Part shown: piece after piece, positions 12,082 to 13,007 of the stretch
Position numbering within the stretch: position 1 is the stretch's first letter
How the letters are laid out: the number at the start of each line of letters is the position of its first letter
Notes under the pieces: model-generated
Seen by the model: the letters and a program-made list of their open reading frames with translations, nothing else
What the model was told of the DNA's origin: nothing
Databases searched by the model: none
Program-made: the position numbers and the translations under genes
Origin: Clostridia bacterium
GTDB lineage: Bacteria; Bacillota; Clostridia; Oscillospirales; CAG-272
NCBI GenBank assembly: GCA_017629395.1
Contig: JAGBXH010000206.1
Span: 1-13,007 of the forward strand
Direction: 5' to 3'
DNA: 13,007 bases

Positions 12082-13007
12082 TTATTTGTAAAGCAAATAG
12101 GGTGCGATCTCTTTGCGGAATTGCTCACATCTTGCACGTGCCTCGGCAAGGGCGGTGGCAGGGTCAAAGTCGCCCGAGAGCAGCTCGGTACCAAAGCGCA
12201 GGCGAAGCCCTGCGGGATTTGACTCGAACTCCGGGTACTTGCGCATGGCGTCGTACAGATACAAAAGCGTGGCAAAGGGCGAATAGGCATTGCGGTCAAT
12301 GACGTGCAGCTCCACGCCGCCGCAAATTTCCCCTGCGTGCTTATTGAACGCGGGCGTAAAGTGCGCCGCGCGGAACAGAACGCCGTCAAGCTGCAAAGCA
12401 TTCATGTGCTCTGCAAGCGCAAATGCGTCCACAAAGGGTGCGCCGATCATATCAAACGGTCTTGTCGTGCCGCGCCCCTCCGAAATATTGGTCGCCTCGT
12501 AAATGCCCGTGGCAATATAATTGATGGCACAGCCCACCGACGGAATATTGGGCGAGGGGTTGACAAACAGCATGTCGGTTTCGTCCGCGTACATGTGCCG
12601 CTTCCAGCCCACGCATTCGATCACCTTGAGCTCACAGCCAATGCCCTTCTCTGCATTGACGTAGCGCGCGTATTCGCCCACGGTCATGCCGTAACGCGTC
12701 GGAATGGCAAACTCTCCGATAAACGAGGAAAACCGCTCGTCCAAAATCTCGCCCTCGATCTTCTCACCGCCAATGGGATTGGGTCTGTCCAGCACGATGA
12801 CCTCGATCTGCACGCGTGCCGCTGCACGCATCACCTGCGTCAGGTTACAAAGATAGGTATAGTAACGCGCGCCCACGTCCTGAATATCATACACGACAGC
12901 GTCCACACCGGCAAGGATCTCGTCCAAGCGCGGATGCCCCTTGGAGTTGAGATTGTACACGCAAACGCCAAACAAGGGGTCGGGCACGTCCTGCTCGTCC
13001 TGATATC
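12082..13007 (-). CDS. DUF1343/NamZ-like exo-beta-N-acetylmuramidase family protein (5' end outside window)
   Basis: The open frame runs without a stop to the right edge, so the N-terminus is missing. The codon at 12987 is an internal GTG; upstream codons read YQDEQD. Family hallmarks in order are VVYDIQDVGARYYTYL, VLDRPNPIGGEKIEG, FVNPSPNIPSVGCAI, and SEGRGTTRPFDMIGAPF. The DUF1343 family includes B. subtilis NamZ (GH171), which removes MurNAc from the non-reducing end of peptidoglycan fragments, so a role in cell-wall recycling is likely but not proven here. Whether it is secreted cannot be judged without the start. The stop lies 12 bases before the methyltransferase ATG and overlaps its ribosome binding site, a sign of coupled translation. 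Confidence 0.92.
   Translation of the reverse strand, partial: YQDEQDVPDPLFGVCVYNLNSKGHPRLDEILAGVDAVVYDIQDVGARYYTYLCNLTQVMRAAARVQIEVIVLDRPNPIGGEKIEGEILDERFSSFIGEFAIPTRYGMTVGEYARYVNAEKGIGCELKVIECVGWKRHMYADETDMLFVNPSPNIPSVGCAINYIATGIYEATNISEGRGTTRPFDMIGAPFVDAFALAEHMNALQLDGVLFRAAHFTPAFNKHAGEICGGVELHVIDRNAYSPFATLLYLYDAMRKYPEFESNPAGLRLRFGTELLSGDFDPATALAEARARCEQFRKEIAPYLLYK

Noticed and set aside
12082..12987. GTG at 12987 as true start of the DUF1343 gene
   Set aside because: The frame stays open to the window edge and the missing part matches the expected N-terminal portion of the family.

Overview
The window looks like chromosomal core-genome DNA from an uncultured, gut-type Clostridia member (Bacillota). 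The evidence is the gene order large SRP RNA - dnaX - ybaB/ebfC - recR, the long SRP RNA with an Alu domain, strong AGGAG-type ribosome binding sites, TTGACA/TATAAT promoters with 17-bp spacers, and Firmicutes-type lipoproteins. Placement below class is a guess. I see no phage, CRISPR, defence or biosynthetic cluster.

Layout. Positions 1-2405 (minus strand) carry an information-processing unit: a strong promoter, the large SRP RNA, an intrinsic terminator, dnaX, the nucleoid protein gene ybaB/ebfC, and the first codons of recR at the edge. From 2584 (plus) comes a lipoprotein with a coiled coil and a short BspA-like leucine-rich-repeat domain. It converges with a minus-strand D-2-hydroxyacid dehydrogenase (3402-4352). 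That gene is divergent from a 1032-residue fused ABC exporter (4524-7622) of MacB/FtsX type with an unusually large extracytoplasmic region. Then follow a small Thr/Glu/Ser-rich lipoprotein (7787-8236), a tRNA-Thr(CGU) with encoded CCA and its own promoter and terminator, a gene-free stretch with tRNA-like debris, and rsmA/ksgA (8732-9598). A 400-bp convergent intergenic region full of inverted repeats separates rsmA from a membrane-anchored XRE regulator (9997-10665, minus). Finally a THUMP-type RNA methyltransferase (10786-12069, minus) lies just downstream of a DUF1343/NamZ-like gene that runs off the right end.

Functional links. Several genes serve RNA and ribosome maturation or basic cell growth (SRP RNA, tRNA-Thr, RsmA, the THUMP methyltransferase, DnaX/RecR), but the units are independent: nearly each has a visible promoter and terminator. 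The SRP RNA and tRNA-Thr promoters are almost identical in their -35, -10 and discriminator regions, which suggests shared stable-RNA regulation.

The most interesting structure is not a gene cluster. Three short palindromic repeats sit in the same reading phase inside the DnaX linker, with a copy also between genes near 3301. A run of six A in dnaX would give a gamma-like truncated protein after a -1 shift. The SRP precursor can form a 21-bp end-to-end helix that competes with its own terminator upstream of dnaX. The rsmA/xre junction has nested inverted repeats and two homologous 3'-end modules.
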